The notes beneath the pieces were generated by a model. That model saw nothing but the letters and a program-made list of their open reading frames with translations. It did no database searches and was not told the origin of the DNA. A program made the translations under genes and the position numbers. This document shows positions 33,284 to 43,029 of a stretch of 64,000 bases of DNA, piece by piece. The stretch is from Paraburkholderia phenoliruptrix (GTDB lineage: Bacteria; Pseudomonadota; Gammaproteobacteria; Burkholderiales; Burkholderiaceae), in assembly GCF_019511605.1 (NCBI RefSeq), contig NZ_JAEUAV010000031.1:1-64000 (forward strand). The letters run 5' to 3'. Within the stretch, counting starts at the first letter, position 1, and the number at the start of each line of letters is the position of its first letter.

Positions 33284-33301
33284 AGTTTCAAGACAGATCA
33301 A
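33274..33301 (-). promoter_or_regulatory. Predicted nrdA promoter overlapping an NrdR-like box
   Basis: On the minus strand, TTGATC (33296-33301) and TATACT (33274-33279) are 16 bases apart, a good sigma-70 fit. The -10 box lies inside the second NrdR-like box, so bound NrdR would block polymerase. AT-rich sequence (AAAACGATTT) lies upstream of the -35 box. Confidence 0.6.
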
Positions 33302-33419
33302 ATCGTTTTATTTGCTGCGGAAGTCTTGACTTTTGCCCCGCGCGACGCGAAGCCGTCTCCCCGGAGAGCGAGGCGGTGCCTCGTTCTCCCCGCATCACGC
33401 GAGTTCGCGCGACAGGCCG

Positions 33420-34016
33420 TTACGGCGTTTTGGAAAACTTGAGATAGGGGAAATACCGATCCGCGAGCGATGTGTCGCGTTGCAGGCGCGTCCACTCGAA
33501 GTGAGGGCCTGGGTCGGTCTTGCGGCCGGGCGCAATGTCGGAGTGGCCGGCGAGCGCTTCAATTGGATAGCGCGCCGTGAGTGCGCGCACGAGCGCGCTC
33601 AACGTGCGGTATTGCGCCGCCTCGAACGCGGTCGTGTCGCTGCCTTCGAGCTCGATGCCGATCGAGAAGTCATTGCAGCGCTCGCGGCCGAAGAAGTTCG
33701 ACGGCCCCGCGTGCCACGCGCGCTCGTTGCACGACACGAACTGCTCGAGCGCGCCGTCGCGATGAATCACGACATGCGCCGATACGCGCACGCCGCGCAG
33801 ATGCGCGTCGTAGTACGGGTGCGCGTCGCAATCGAGCGTATTGAGGAAGAGTTCGGCGATCGCCGTGCCGCCGAATTCGTTAGGCGGCAAGCTGATGTTG
33901 TGCACCACGATCAGCGTGGGCACCATGCCTTGCGGCCGCGCCTCAAAATTCGGCGACGGCAGCTTGCGTGCCTGTGCGATCCAACCGTCTGCGTCGACGG
34001 TGAATTCGCCGCTCAT
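33420..34016 (-). CDS. ampD: 1,6-anhydro-N-acetylmuramyl-L-alanine amidase
   Basis: Cytoplasmic zinc amidase that removes the peptide from anhydroMurNAc-peptides during wall recycling. The 198-residue protein has the AmpD pattern SPNFEARPQG, LIVVHNISLPPNEFGG with a zinc His, RVSAHVVIHRDG, NERAWHAG with another His, ERCNDFSIGIELEG, and GHSDIAPGRKTDPGPHF carrying the last zinc ligands. The ATG at 34016 overlaps the stop of the PP0621-type gene by 4 bases; the frame is open upstream through that gene. The released peptide would feed Mpl (16540). Confidence 0.95.
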   Translation of the reverse strand: MSGEFTVDADGWIAQARKLPSPNFEARPQGMVPTLIVVHNISLPPNEFGGTAIAELFLNTLDCDAHPYYDAHLRGVRVSAHVVIHRDGALEQFVSCNERAWHAGPSNFFGRERCNDFSIGIELEGSDTTAFEAAQYRTLSALVRALTARYPIEALAGHSDIAPGRKTDPGPHFEWTRLQRDTSLADRYFPYLKFSKTP

Positions 34017-34321
34017 CGGGCGTCGCGGCCCGTTGGTCGAGCGCCGTGCCGCTGCGCATGCGCGGCACTGCAAAAAGCCTGTCCGGCAACGATCACCGAG
34101 TCGCCCTTCGGCGCATGCACGCCGCACTCGACACAACGGATCATCGGCTCGGCAAGTTGCGGCGCCCCCGACGCACCCGCGGCGCCATTGGCATTGGTAG
34201 CGCCCCTGCGCGCCCCACTCGTTCCGCTACGTTGCGCCGTGTGTGCGTCATGACGGCGCAGCGCCTTCGCAAGCCACTGCCCGACAACGAACAGCACGAT
34301 CAGCAAAAAGATTTCTCGCAT
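34013..34321 (-). CDS. PP0621-type small membrane protein
   Basis: A 102-residue protein with one N-terminal membrane helix (IFLLIVLFVVGQWLAKAL), an Ala/Gly/Thr-rich linker and a C-terminal cysteine/histidine cluster CVECGVHAPKGDS ... FCSAAHAQRH, which may bind metal. It resembles the small PP0621-family proteins found upstream of ampD. Its role is unknown. It overlaps ampD and follows the CcsA-like gene after 9 bases, so all three are likely one operon. Confidence 0.8.
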   Translation of the reverse strand: MREIFLLIVLFVVGQWLAKALRRHDAHTAQRSGTSGARRGATNANGAAGASGAPQLAEPMIRCVECGVHAPKGDSVIVAGQAFCSAAHAQRHGARPTGRDAR

Positions 34322-34330
34322 GGAACACGC

Positions 34331-35278
34331 TCACACTACGGCACGGTGCAACAGCACCTCGAATACGAAACGGCTGCCGACATACGCCAGCAGCAACGCG
34401 ACGAACGACGCCAACACCCAGCGCAACGCGGCACGACCGCGCCAGCCGGAGATCTTGCGTGCCGTCAGGAGCGCGCCGAACATCACCCACGAAAGAATCG
34501 CGAACACGGTCTTGTGATCCAGGTTCAGCGCGCGGTCCACCAGTTGCTCGCTAAACAGGATGCCGGACACGAGCGTGAGCGTGAGCAGCACGAAGCCTGC
34601 GCCGATCAGACGGAACAGCAGCTTTTCGAGCGTGAGCAGCGGCGGCAGCGTGTCGAGCCAGCTGGAGAGCCAGCCGTTACCGGCTGCGGCGGCATGCCGC
34701 TCGCCGACGCCGCCGCGCATTGCATGAAGCCGGCGCTCGACGAGCAGCATCAGGACCGCGTGCAGCGCCGCAATGGCGAAGAGGCCATACGCGATGTTGG
34801 CAATCAGAAAGTGCAGCTTGAACATGGGCGCGGCCGAATACGGCAGCACGCGCACGCCATTGAACGCGAGCGGCAAAAGCGAAGCGACGCAGGCGAGCGG
34901 CAACACGAGGAGCCGCAGCCCGTCGAGCGGAAAGAAGAAGCTCTCTATCCAGTAGATGCCGGCGCCGAGCCAGAACATGGCCGACAGCGCAAAGGCGAAG
35001 CCGAACACCATCGCATTCTGCGGAAAGATCGTGGTGTGCAGCAGCACGCCGTGCGCGAGCAGCGCGACGAACAGTAGCGCACGGCCCGACGAGCTCATAC
35101 CGGACGCCGCAGCGCCGGCGAGGCCCGGGCGCGCCTGCGCTGCCGGTACCGCGGTGGCGGGCAGCGGCGAGACGCCTTCCAGCAGGGGACGCGATCCGGC
35201 GTGCCGGTGCGAGCGCCAGCCGGCCACGGCGAGTCCGCCGTAGAGGAGCGCGGTGAGGGCATACAGTACAATATCCAT
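34331..35278 (-). CDS. CcsA/HemX-like cytochrome c assembly membrane protein
   Basis: A 315-residue protein with about eight membrane segments (starting ALTALLYGGLAVAGW) and a C-terminal part WVMFGALLTARKISGWRGR as in the YpjD/CcsA-type family placed next to ffh in many proteobacteria. CcsA proteins carry heme to the outside for cytochrome c assembly, and HemX-type relatives affect heme synthesis. The tryptophan-rich WWD heme motif of true CcsA is not obvious, so the specific role is uncertain. It is divergent from ffh across 80 bases. Confidence 0.8.
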   Translation of the reverse strand: MDIVLYALTALLYGGLAVAGWRSHRHAGSRPLLEGVSPLPATAVPAAQARPGLAGAAASGMSSSGRALLFVALLAHGVLLHTTIFPQNAMVFGFAFALSAMFWLGAGIYWIESFFFPLDGLRLLVLPLACVASLLPLAFNGVRVLPYSAAPMFKLHFLIANIAYGLFAIAALHAVLMLLVERRLHAMRGGVGERHAAAAGNGWLSSWLDTLPPLLTLEKLLFRLIGAGFVLLTLTLVSGILFSEQLVDRALNLDHKTVFAILSWVMFGALLTARKISGWRGRAALRWVLASFVALLLAYVGSRFVFEVLLHRAVV

Positions 35279-35358
35279 ATTCGAAGTTTACACTAGGCCC
35301 CTGCCCTGCGACGTCTTCCGCTTCGCACTCGCCCGGGCCGCACCGTTCATCGCTCCCC

Positions 35359-36726
35359 ATGCTCGACAATCTGACTCAACGGATGGCGCGCGTCGTCAAG
35401 ACGCTGCGCGGCGAAGCCCGGCTCACTGAGGCGAACACCCAGGAAATGCTGCGCGAAGTGCGTCTCGCGCTGCTCGAAGCGGACGTGGCGCTGCCCGTCG
35501 TGCGCGAGTTCATCGCGAAGGTCAAGGAGAAGGCGCTCGGCGAAGAAGTGCTGAGCAGCCTGTCGCCGGGCCAGGCGCTCGTCGGCGTGGTGCAGCGCGA
35601 GCTGACCGCCGTGATCGGCGGCGACTACGAAGGCAAGGCCTCCGAGCTCAACCTCGCCGTCACGCCGCCGGCCGTCATCCTGATGGCGGGTCTGCAAGGC
35701 GCAGGTAAAACCACCACCGTCGGCAAGCTCGCCAAGCTGTTGCGCGAGAAGTACAAGAAGAAGGTGCTCACGGTTTCGTGCGACGTCTACCGCCCCGCCG
35801 CTATCGCGCAGTTGAAGACGGTGACCGAGCAGGTCGGCGCGGACTTCTTCCCGTCCGAGCCGGATCAGAAGCCGGTGGACATCGCGCGCGCCGCGGTGGA
35901 TTGGGCCAAGCGCCACTATCACGACGTGCTGCTCGTCGACACGGCCGGCCGTCTAGGTATCGACGAAGCGATGATGCAGGAGATCGCCGCGCTGCACAGC
36001 ACGCTGAAGCCGGCGGAAACCCTTTTCGTCGTCGATGCGATGCTCGGCCAGGACGCGGTGAACACCGCCAAGGCATTCAGTGACGCGCTGCCGCTCACCG
36101 GCGTCGTGCTCACCAAGCTCGACGGCGACTCGCGCGGCGGCGCGGCGCTTTCCGTGCGCCACGTCACGGGCAAGCCGATCAAGTTCGTCGGCGTCGCGGA
36201 AAAGCTCGACGGGCTGGAAGTGTTTTATCCGGACCGTATGGCGAACCGGATTCTCGGCATGGGCGACATTCTTGCCCTCGTCGAAGAAGCGCAGCGCGGC
36301 GTTGACGTGCAGGCCGCGCAAAAGCTCGCCGACAAGGTCAAGAAGGGCGGCGACTTCGACCTCAACGATTTCCGCGCGCAGCTCACGCAAATGAAGGGCA
36401 TGGGCGGCCTTTCGTCGCTGATGGACAAGTTGCCCGCGCAGTTCCAGCAAGCCGCTGCCGGCGCCGACATGAGCCAGGCCGAAAAGCAGATGCGCCGCAT
36501 GGAAGGCATCATCAATTCCATGACGCCGCTCGAACGCGCCAAGCCCGATCTCATCAAGGCGACGCGCAAGCGCCGCATCGCCGCAGGCGCGGGCGTGCAG
36601 GTGCAGGAAGTCAACCGCATGCTGAACCAGTACGACCAGATGCGCACCATGATGAAAAAGCTCAAAGGCGGCAATCTGCAAAAGATGATGCGCGGCATGA
36701 AGGGCATGTTGCCCGGCATGCGCTAA
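35359..36726 (+). CDS. ffh: Signal recognition particle protein Ffh
   Basis: GTPase that binds signal sequences with 4.5S RNA and delivers ribosomes to FtsY. The 455-residue protein has the N domain (MLDNLTQRMARVVKTLRGEA), G-domain motifs GLQGAGKTTTVGKLA, DTAGRLGIDEAMM and TKLDGDSRGGAALS, and the methionine-rich M domain (MGGLSSLMDKLPAQ, EKQMRRMEGIINSMTP, and a run rich in Met/Lys at the end). Normal length. The promoter likely lies between this gene and the CcsA-like gene. Confidence 0.97.
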   Translation: MLDNLTQRMARVVKTLRGEARLTEANTQEMLREVRLALLEADVALPVVREFIAKVKEKALGEEVLSSLSPGQALVGVVQRELTAVIGGDYEGKASELNLAVTPPAVILMAGLQGAGKTTTVGKLAKLLREKYKKKVLTVSCDVYRPAAIAQLKTVTEQVGADFFPSEPDQKPVDIARAAVDWAKRHYHDVLLVDTAGRLGIDEAMMQEIAALHSTLKPAETLFVVDAMLGQDAVNTAKAFSDALPLTGVVLTKLDGDSRGGAALSVRHVTGKPIKFVGVAEKLDGLEVFYPDRMANRILGMGDILALVEEAQRGVDVQAAQKLADKVKKGGDFDLNDFRAQLTQMKGMGGLSSLMDKLPAQFQQAAAGADMSQAEKQMRRMEGIINSMTPLERAKPDLIKATRKRRIAAGAGVQVQEVNRMLNQYDQMRTMMKKLKGGNLQKMMRGMKGMLPGMR

Positions 36727-36844
36727 GCTTGACGAAGATGGCGGCGCGGGTTGCGACACGACCTGCTCCCGCCATCCCGAAAGGGGACTTCCTCCGGGGC
36801 GTTCTCACTCACACTATGTATACAGTTACCGCCCGTCAGACGTC

Positions 36845-37396
36845 ATGAACCGCGAAGAAGCTCTCCACATTTTTAGCCACTCCGAAGAAATCGTGTCGGC
36901 AGACGAGGTCAATGCGTCGATTAGCGGCATGGCTGCCGCGATTCGCACCGAAATGAGCGAGGACTTCCCGCTCGTGCTGTCCGTAATGGGCGGCGCGGCG
37001 GTGTTCACCGGCATGCTGTTGCCGCACCTCGACTTCCCGCTCGAGTTCGACTACATCCATCTGACCCGCTACCGCAACACCACCAAGGGCGGCAACGAAA
37101 TGCAATGGCGCGTGGCGCCGGCGGAGTCGGTGAAAGACCGCGTGGTGCTGGTGCTCGACGACATTCTCGACGAAGGCGAGACGATGGCCGCGATTCGCGA
37201 CCGCATTCTCGCGATGGGCGCGAAGCGCTTTCTGAGCGCGGTGCTGTGCGAGAAGATCATTCCGAAGGCCAAGCCGCTGCGCCCCGACTTCTGCGGCTTC
37301 GAGGTCCCCGACCGCTATGTGTTCGGCTGCGGCATGGACGCGAAAGGCTATTGGCGCAACCTGCCGACCATTCGTGCGCTGACCGAGGGCGCTTGA
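36845..37396 (+). CDS. hpt: Hypoxanthine-guanine phosphoribosyltransferase
   Basis: Salvages hypoxanthine and guanine to IMP and GMP with PRPP. The 183-residue protein has the type I phosphoribosyltransferase motif VLVLDDILDEGETMAAI, with the flexible-loop region LTRYRNTTKGG and base-binding run PDFCGFEVPDRYVFGCG. It could be labelled hypoxanthine phosphoribosyltransferase or xanthine-type; the family match does not fix the preferred base. It lies 118 bases after ffh and is closed by a strong terminator. Confidence 0.9.
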   Translation: MNREEALHIFSHSEEIVSADEVNASISGMAAAIRTEMSEDFPLVLSVMGGAAVFTGMLLPHLDFPLEFDYIHLTRYRNTTKGGNEMQWRVAPAESVKDRVVLVLDDILDEGETMAAIRDRILAMGAKRFLSAVLCEKIIPKAKPLRPDFCGFEVPDRYVFGCGMDAKGYWRNLPTIRALTEGA

Positions 37397-37447
37397 GTGT
37401 TTGGCTCGTGCGTCTCACGGCCAGGTTTTTATAGATCGTGACAGTAG

Positions 37448-37473
37448 AAAAGCGGCCCCGCGGGCCGCTTTTT
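37448..37473. terminator. Bidirectional rho-independent terminator between hpt and marC
   Basis: AAAGCGGCCC and GGGCCGCTTT form an 11-bp stem with a 3-base loop, flanked by A residues on one side and T residues on the other. It can stop transcription of hpt (plus) and marC (minus), which converge here. Confidence 0.9.
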
Positions 37474-37504
37474 CATTGCGTGACGAGACAGCGAAGCGCC
37501 GGTT

Positions 37505-38104
37505 TCACAGTTGATGCACGAACGCGCGAATGCCGCCCAGCATCATCTCCACCGAGATTGCCACCAGCACGAGTCCCATCAGCCGCTCGAATGCCATCAT
37601 GGTGCGCTCGCCGAGCCATGCCTGAATGCGCTCGGCCAGCATCAGCACCACGGCACACACGATCATGGTGACGGTCAGCGCGCCGATCCACTCGAACATC
37701 TTGCCGGGCGCCTGCGACGTGAGCAGCATGACAGTGGCGAGCGCCGACGGTCCCGCCAACGCCGGAATGGCGAGCGGTACGATCAACGGCTCGCCGCCGC
37801 GCGTGTCGCCGCCGAACGGGCCGTCAGGATGCGGAAACACCATGCGCAGCGCGATCAGAAACAGAACGATGCCGCCGCCGATGCGCAACGACTGGTCAGT
37901 GAGACTCATCATGCGCAAAAACGCGTCGCCGAGCACCATGAACAGAAGCAGGATGGCAAACGCGATCGCGACCTCGCGCAGGATCACAGCGGTGCGCCGC
38001 TTCGGCGACACACCGCGCAGACAGCTGATGAAGAGCGGAATGTTGCCGAGCGGGTCGGTGATGAGAATCAGCAGGACGGTCGCAGACAGGAAGGTGTACT
38101 CCAC
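37505..38104 (-). CDS. MarC-family integral membrane protein
   Basis: A 199-residue inner-membrane protein with about six hydrophobic segments; the first half carries the family run ITDPLGNIPLFISCL, and the second the run IPALAGPSALATVMLL. MarC/UPF0056 proteins were once linked to multiple antibiotic resistance, but that link was not upheld, and their function is unknown. It follows proS after 12 bases and is probably co-transcribed with it. Confidence 0.88.
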   Translation of the reverse strand: MEYTFLSATVLLILITDPLGNIPLFISCLRGVSPKRRTAVILREVAIAFAILLLFMVLGDAFLRMMSLTDQSLRIGGGIVLFLIALRMVFPHPDGPFGGDTRGGEPLIVPLAIPALAGPSALATVMLLTSQAPGKMFEWIGALTVTMIVCAVVLMLAERIQAWLGERTMMAFERLMGLVLVAISVEMMLGGIRAFVHQL

Positions 38105-38116
38105 CGTCCGCTCCGC

Positions 38117-39853
<1,737 letters not shown>

Positions 39854-40163
39854 TCAGATTTTCCAAAAGCGGCGGCTCCGGAGGGACCGCCCGAAAAGGG
39901 TAAAAACGGGAAATCGACACGGCCTGGGCGCCCGATCCCCTGCCGTGCGGCGCCGCCGCTGGCGCCGCACCGCGCCACACGCCGGGAGCGCCTGGGCGGC
40001 CACGCAACGCCTTCTGCACAAGGGATAACGCACGGGAAGTCTGACAGGCTACCGCAAATGCAGGCCTTTTGCGGCGAATCGTTCCATTCTGGTGCGAATC
40101 GGTGCGTGAGGGCCGTTATCTGTTTATAATCAAAGCAATTTTAAAGGATTCGAAGGTGGTTGT
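39854..40163. other. Divergent proS/rppH intergenic region
   Basis: No gene seen in these 310 bases. On the proS side, GTGCGGCGCC and GGCGCCGCAC (39945-39970) form a perfect 10-bp hairpin with a 6-base loop. On the rppH side, TATAAT at 40125-40130 is a good -10 box 34 bases before the rppH ATG, though the matching -35 is weak. Confidence 0.5.
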
Positions 40164-40922
40164 ATGCTGGATCGTGAAGGCTTTCGCCCGAACGTCGGCA
40201 TCATCCTCTTGAACGCGCACAACGAGGTGTTTTGGGGCAAACGGCTCCGTGAACATTCCTGGCAGTTTCCGCAAGGGGGCATCAAGTACGGAGAGACCCC
40301 CGTGCAAGCGATGTATCGGGAGTTACACGAAGAAACCGGCCTGCTTCCGGAGCACGTCAAAGTGATTGGTCGCACGCGCGACTGGTTGCGTTACGAGGTG
40401 CCTGACAAGTTCATCAAGCGCGAGGTACGCGGTCATTACCGCGGCCAGAAGCAAATCTGGTTTCTGCTCCGAATGGTGGGGCGCGATTGCGACATCTGCT
40501 TGCGCGCCACCGACCACCCGGAGTTCGATGCCTGGCGCTGGAACGAGTACTGGGTACCGCTCGACTGTGTGATCGAGTTCAAGCGGGATGTGTATCAGTT
40601 GGCGTTGACGGAACTATCCCGTTTCATGCGCCGGACTGCGCCGCGTGCGGAAAAACCCGGCGGTCACCATGGGCCGCGCTATCCCCGTATAGCGTCGTCA
40701 ATGGAAAGCCTGCCGGATTCCACGGTGATGACGGTGACTTCGGTAACGTCTGTCAGGATCGAAACGTCAGTCCACACGACTAACGTGTCCGACTGCGGCG
40801 AAACTGCTCGCTCGGCGGACACGACGGACACGGCGGACAAGGCGGGCGCGACAGCAGAGCTCGAGGGCGAAGCCGCTCACGGCACCGAGGCTTCGCTGCT
40901 CCGTCAGGGCGCGCGTACCTGA
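40164..40922 (+). CDS. rppH: RNA pyrophosphohydrolase with long C-terminal extension
   Basis: Nudix hydrolase that removes pyrophosphate from the 5' end of mRNAs and triggers decay. The N-terminal 160 residues match RppH closely: MLDREGFRPNVGIILLN, FWGKRLREHSWQFPQGG, and the Nudix box GGIKYGETPVQAMYRELHEE. The remaining 90 residues or so are low-complexity (Thr/Ser/Val/Ala/Glu-rich, TVTSVTSVRIETSVHTT, ADTTDTADKAG), making the protein 252 residues compared with about 176 in E. coli. A strong terminator follows at 40954. Confidence 0.93.
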   Translation: MLDREGFRPNVGIILLNAHNEVFWGKRLREHSWQFPQGGIKYGETPVQAMYRELHEETGLLPEHVKVIGRTRDWLRYEVPDKFIKREVRGHYRGQKQIWFLLRMVGRDCDICLRATDHPEFDAWRWNEYWVPLDCVIEFKRDVYQLALTELSRFMRRTAPRAEKPGGHHGPRYPRIASSMESLPDSTVMTVTSVTSVRIETSVHTTNVSDCGETARSADTTDTADKAGATAELEGEAAHGTEASLLRQGART

Positions 40923-40953
40923 TCGTTCTGCGCGGGTTCCCATGCTGCACATG

Positions 40954-40994
40954 CGGGCGCGTCCCCCGGACTCCGGGAGCCGCGCCCGTTTTTT
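40954..40994 (+). terminator. Rho-independent terminator after rppH
   Basis: CGGGCGCG and CGCGCCCG pair, with an inner CCCGG/CCGGG hairpin, followed by six T residues. It ends 12 bases before the CNP1-like start, so that gene likely has another promoter or depends on read-through. Confidence 0.85.
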
Positions 40995-41006
40995 GAGGAA
41001 ATCATA

Positions 41007-41564
41007 TTGAAAGCACTTGCTCTCGTCGTGGCGTGCGTCGCCACCGGCGCCCTGCTGGCTGGCTGTTCGAGCGCCGGCAAACCCACCAATAAGGACGACA
41101 GCGCGTTCACCTACCTGCTCGACCGGCCCACGAACTGGGTGGAAAACAAGGTCGACACACTGCCGCCGTTGCCGCAGGACTCGAACCTGCTCCCCTTCGA
41201 CGTGTCGGGCAACACGCCCTTGCATTTCGCGATTGACCGGAATTCGCTCACCGTCGGCTCCGACGGGGTGGTGCGCTACACGGTGGTTGTCACGAGCCCA
41301 AGCGGCGCACGCAACGTGAACTATGAGGGCATTCGCTGCGACACCTACGAATGGCGTCTGTATGCCGGTCTGAATGCAGATCACGACGGCTGGGACAGAA
41401 CGGTCGCCAACGACTTCACGCGTATCGAGAACGGCGCACTGAATGCGTATCACGCGGCGCTGTATCAGGACTACCTGTGCGCGAACAAGCTGCCTACGGG
41501 CAGCGCGAAGTCGATCGTGGAGAACATTCGGTACAAGCGCACGGCCACGTCTCTCATTCATTGA
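41007..41564 (+). CDS. CNP1-like family lipoprotein
   Basis: A 185-residue protein with a lipoprotein signal (LALVVACVATGALLAGC, Cys at about residue 20) and a CNP1-like domain: FTYLLDRPTNWVENKVDTLP, FDVSGNTPLHFAIDRNS, RYTVVVTSPSGARNVNYEG and IRCDTYEWRLYAG. Similar proteins were first noted near Neisseria capsule genes; no function is established. The start is a TTG at 41007 with GAGGA about 8 bases upstream, and no ATG nearby. It lies between two terminators, so it forms its own unit. Confidence 0.83.
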   Translation: MKALALVVACVATGALLAGCSSAGKPTNKDDSAFTYLLDRPTNWVENKVDTLPPLPQDSNLLPFDVSGNTPLHFAIDRNSLTVGSDGVVRYTVVVTSPSGARNVNYEGIRCDTYEWRLYAGLNADHDGWDRTVANDFTRIENGALNAYHAALYQDYLCANKLPTGSAKSIVENIRYKRTATSLIH

Positions 41565-41586
41565 AGCTTTGACGTGGTGGTGGGCG

Positions 41587-41622
41587 AAAAGCCGTTCCAG
41601 CTGTTAGTGGAACGGCTTTTTT
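41587..41622. terminator. Rho-independent terminator after the CNP1-like gene
   Basis: AAAAGCCGTTCCA and TGGAACGGCTTTT form a perfect 13-bp stem with an 8-base loop, followed by further T residues on the plus strand. The A run on the other side could let it also stop proB transcription. Confidence 0.92.
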
Positions 41623-41649
41623 ATGTGGGGTGGGTGGCGGTTGCGGGTC

Positions 41650-41690
41650 GCGCTCGCGGTTGGCGGTCGCGGTTGGCGGTCGCGATTGGC
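41650..41690. repeat. Short 13-bp tandem repeat
   Basis: The unit CGCGGTTGGCGGT occurs nearly three times in tandem in the space between the CNP1-like gene and proB. It is probably a slippage-prone spacer; no function is apparent. Confidence 0.7.
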
Positions 41691-41842
41691 CGTTGTCGGT
41701 GGAGGCTTTCAATGGCTGCTTCAGCTAGCCGCCCTTGGTAACTCGTCAGCCAACGGCACAGCCTGATATAGCGTTCCATGACTCCTGCACGCGGCTACCC
41801 AGCGTAACCGGGCTCACTCGACCAGAGCGAGCCGGTGTCGGA

Positions 41843-42961
41843 TCAAACCAGCACCAGGTTGTCGCGATGAATCAGCTCTGGCTCCAGCATATAGCCAAGC
41901 ACCGATTCAATCTCACCGCTGGGGCGCCGCTGAATCAGCTTCGTTTCCGCACTGCTGTAGTTGGTGAGGCCACGCGCGACTTCGCGGCCCGCTGCGTTCA
42001 GGCACGCGATCACTTCGCCGCGAGCAAACGCACCCTGCACGCCCACGATTCCGATAGGCAACAGGCTCTTGCCGCCTGCGGTCAGCTTCTCGACGGCGCC
42101 GTCGTCGATCACCACGTGGCCGCGCACCTGCAGATGGTCCGCCATCCATTGCTTGCGCGCGGCCATGCGCGCGGTGCGGGCGATCAATTGCGTGCCGATC
42201 GCTTCGCCGGAGGCCAGTCGTGACAGCACGTCAGCTTCGCGGCCGCTTGCGATCACGGTGTTCGCGCCGCTGTGCGCGGCCCGCTTGGCAGCCAGAATCT
42301 TGGTCAGCATGCCGCCGCGGCCGAGGCTCGAACCCGCGCCGCCGGCCATGGCTTCGAGGTCCGGCGCACCCGCATCGGCTTGCTGGACCAACGTCGCATG
42401 CGGATCTTTACGCGGATCGGCAGTAAAGAGCCCTTGTTGATCGGTCAGGATGATGAGTGCGTCACCTTCGATCAGGTTCGCCACGAGGGCGCCGAGCGTG
42501 TCGTTGTCGCCGAACTTGATCTCGTCGGTCACGACCGTGTCGTTTTCGTTGATGATGGGCACCACGCCAAGTCGCAGCAGCGTCAGCAGCGTGGAGCGTG
42601 CATTCAGATAGCGCTCGCGGTCCGCCAGATCGGCGTGGGTCAGCAGAATTTGCGCGGTCTGGATGGAATGCTCGGCAAAGCGGCTCTCATAGACCTGAGC
42701 CAAGCCCATTTGACCCACAGCGGCTGCAGCCTGAAGTTCGTCGATTTCACGCGGCCGTTTGGTCCAGCCGAGCCGCTGCATGCCCTCTGCAATGGCACCT
42801 GAACTCACCAGCACGACCTCTTTACCTTGCGCGCGCAACGCCGCAATCTGCGCAGCCCAGCGACCGATGGCCGCATGATCGAGGCCGCGCCCGTCGTTGG
42901 TGACGAGGCTCGAGCCGACTTTCACTACCAATCGCCGTGAATCTGCGATGACGGAACGCAT
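41843..42961 (-). CDS. proB: Glutamate 5-kinase
   Basis: First enzyme of proline synthesis, phosphorylating glutamate. The 372-residue protein has the amino-acid-kinase start RLVVKVGSSLVTND, VSSGAIAEGM, INENDTVVTDEIKFGDNDTL and GGMLTKILAA, then a C-terminal PUA domain (GHVVIDDGAVEKLTAGGKSLLP). Length is normal. It follows obgE after 68 bases, the rplU-rpmA-obgE-proB order being standard in beta-proteobacteria. ProS, which also uses proline, lies 2 kb away in another unit. Confidence 0.96.
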   Translation of the reverse strand: MRSVIADSRRLVVKVGSSLVTNDGRGLDHAAIGRWAAQIAALRAQGKEVVLVSSGAIAEGMQRLGWTKRPREIDELQAAAAVGQMGLAQVYESRFAEHSIQTAQILLTHADLADRERYLNARSTLLTLLRLGVVPIINENDTVVTDEIKFGDNDTLGALVANLIEGDALIILTDQQGLFTADPRKDPHATLVQQADAGAPDLEAMAGGAGSSLGRGGMLTKILAAKRAAHSGANTVIASGREADVLSRLASGEAIGTQLIARTARMAARKQWMADHLQVRGHVVIDDGAVEKLTAGGKSLLPIGIVGVQGAFARGEVIACLNAAGREVARGLTNYSSAETKLIQRRPSGEIESVLGYMLEPELIHRDNLVLV

Positions 42962-43029
42962 TGTGCGCAGCCTCCCAAGATGACGCCTGACGCGCGCCGG
43001 TCACTATGACGCACCGGCGCTCGAGTTGT

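Noticed and set aside
33030..33329. Short frames with a 4-residue repeat over the DnaA-box array
   Set aside because: The periodicity comes from the 12-bp DNA repeat, seen in every frame; no start site or family supports a peptide.
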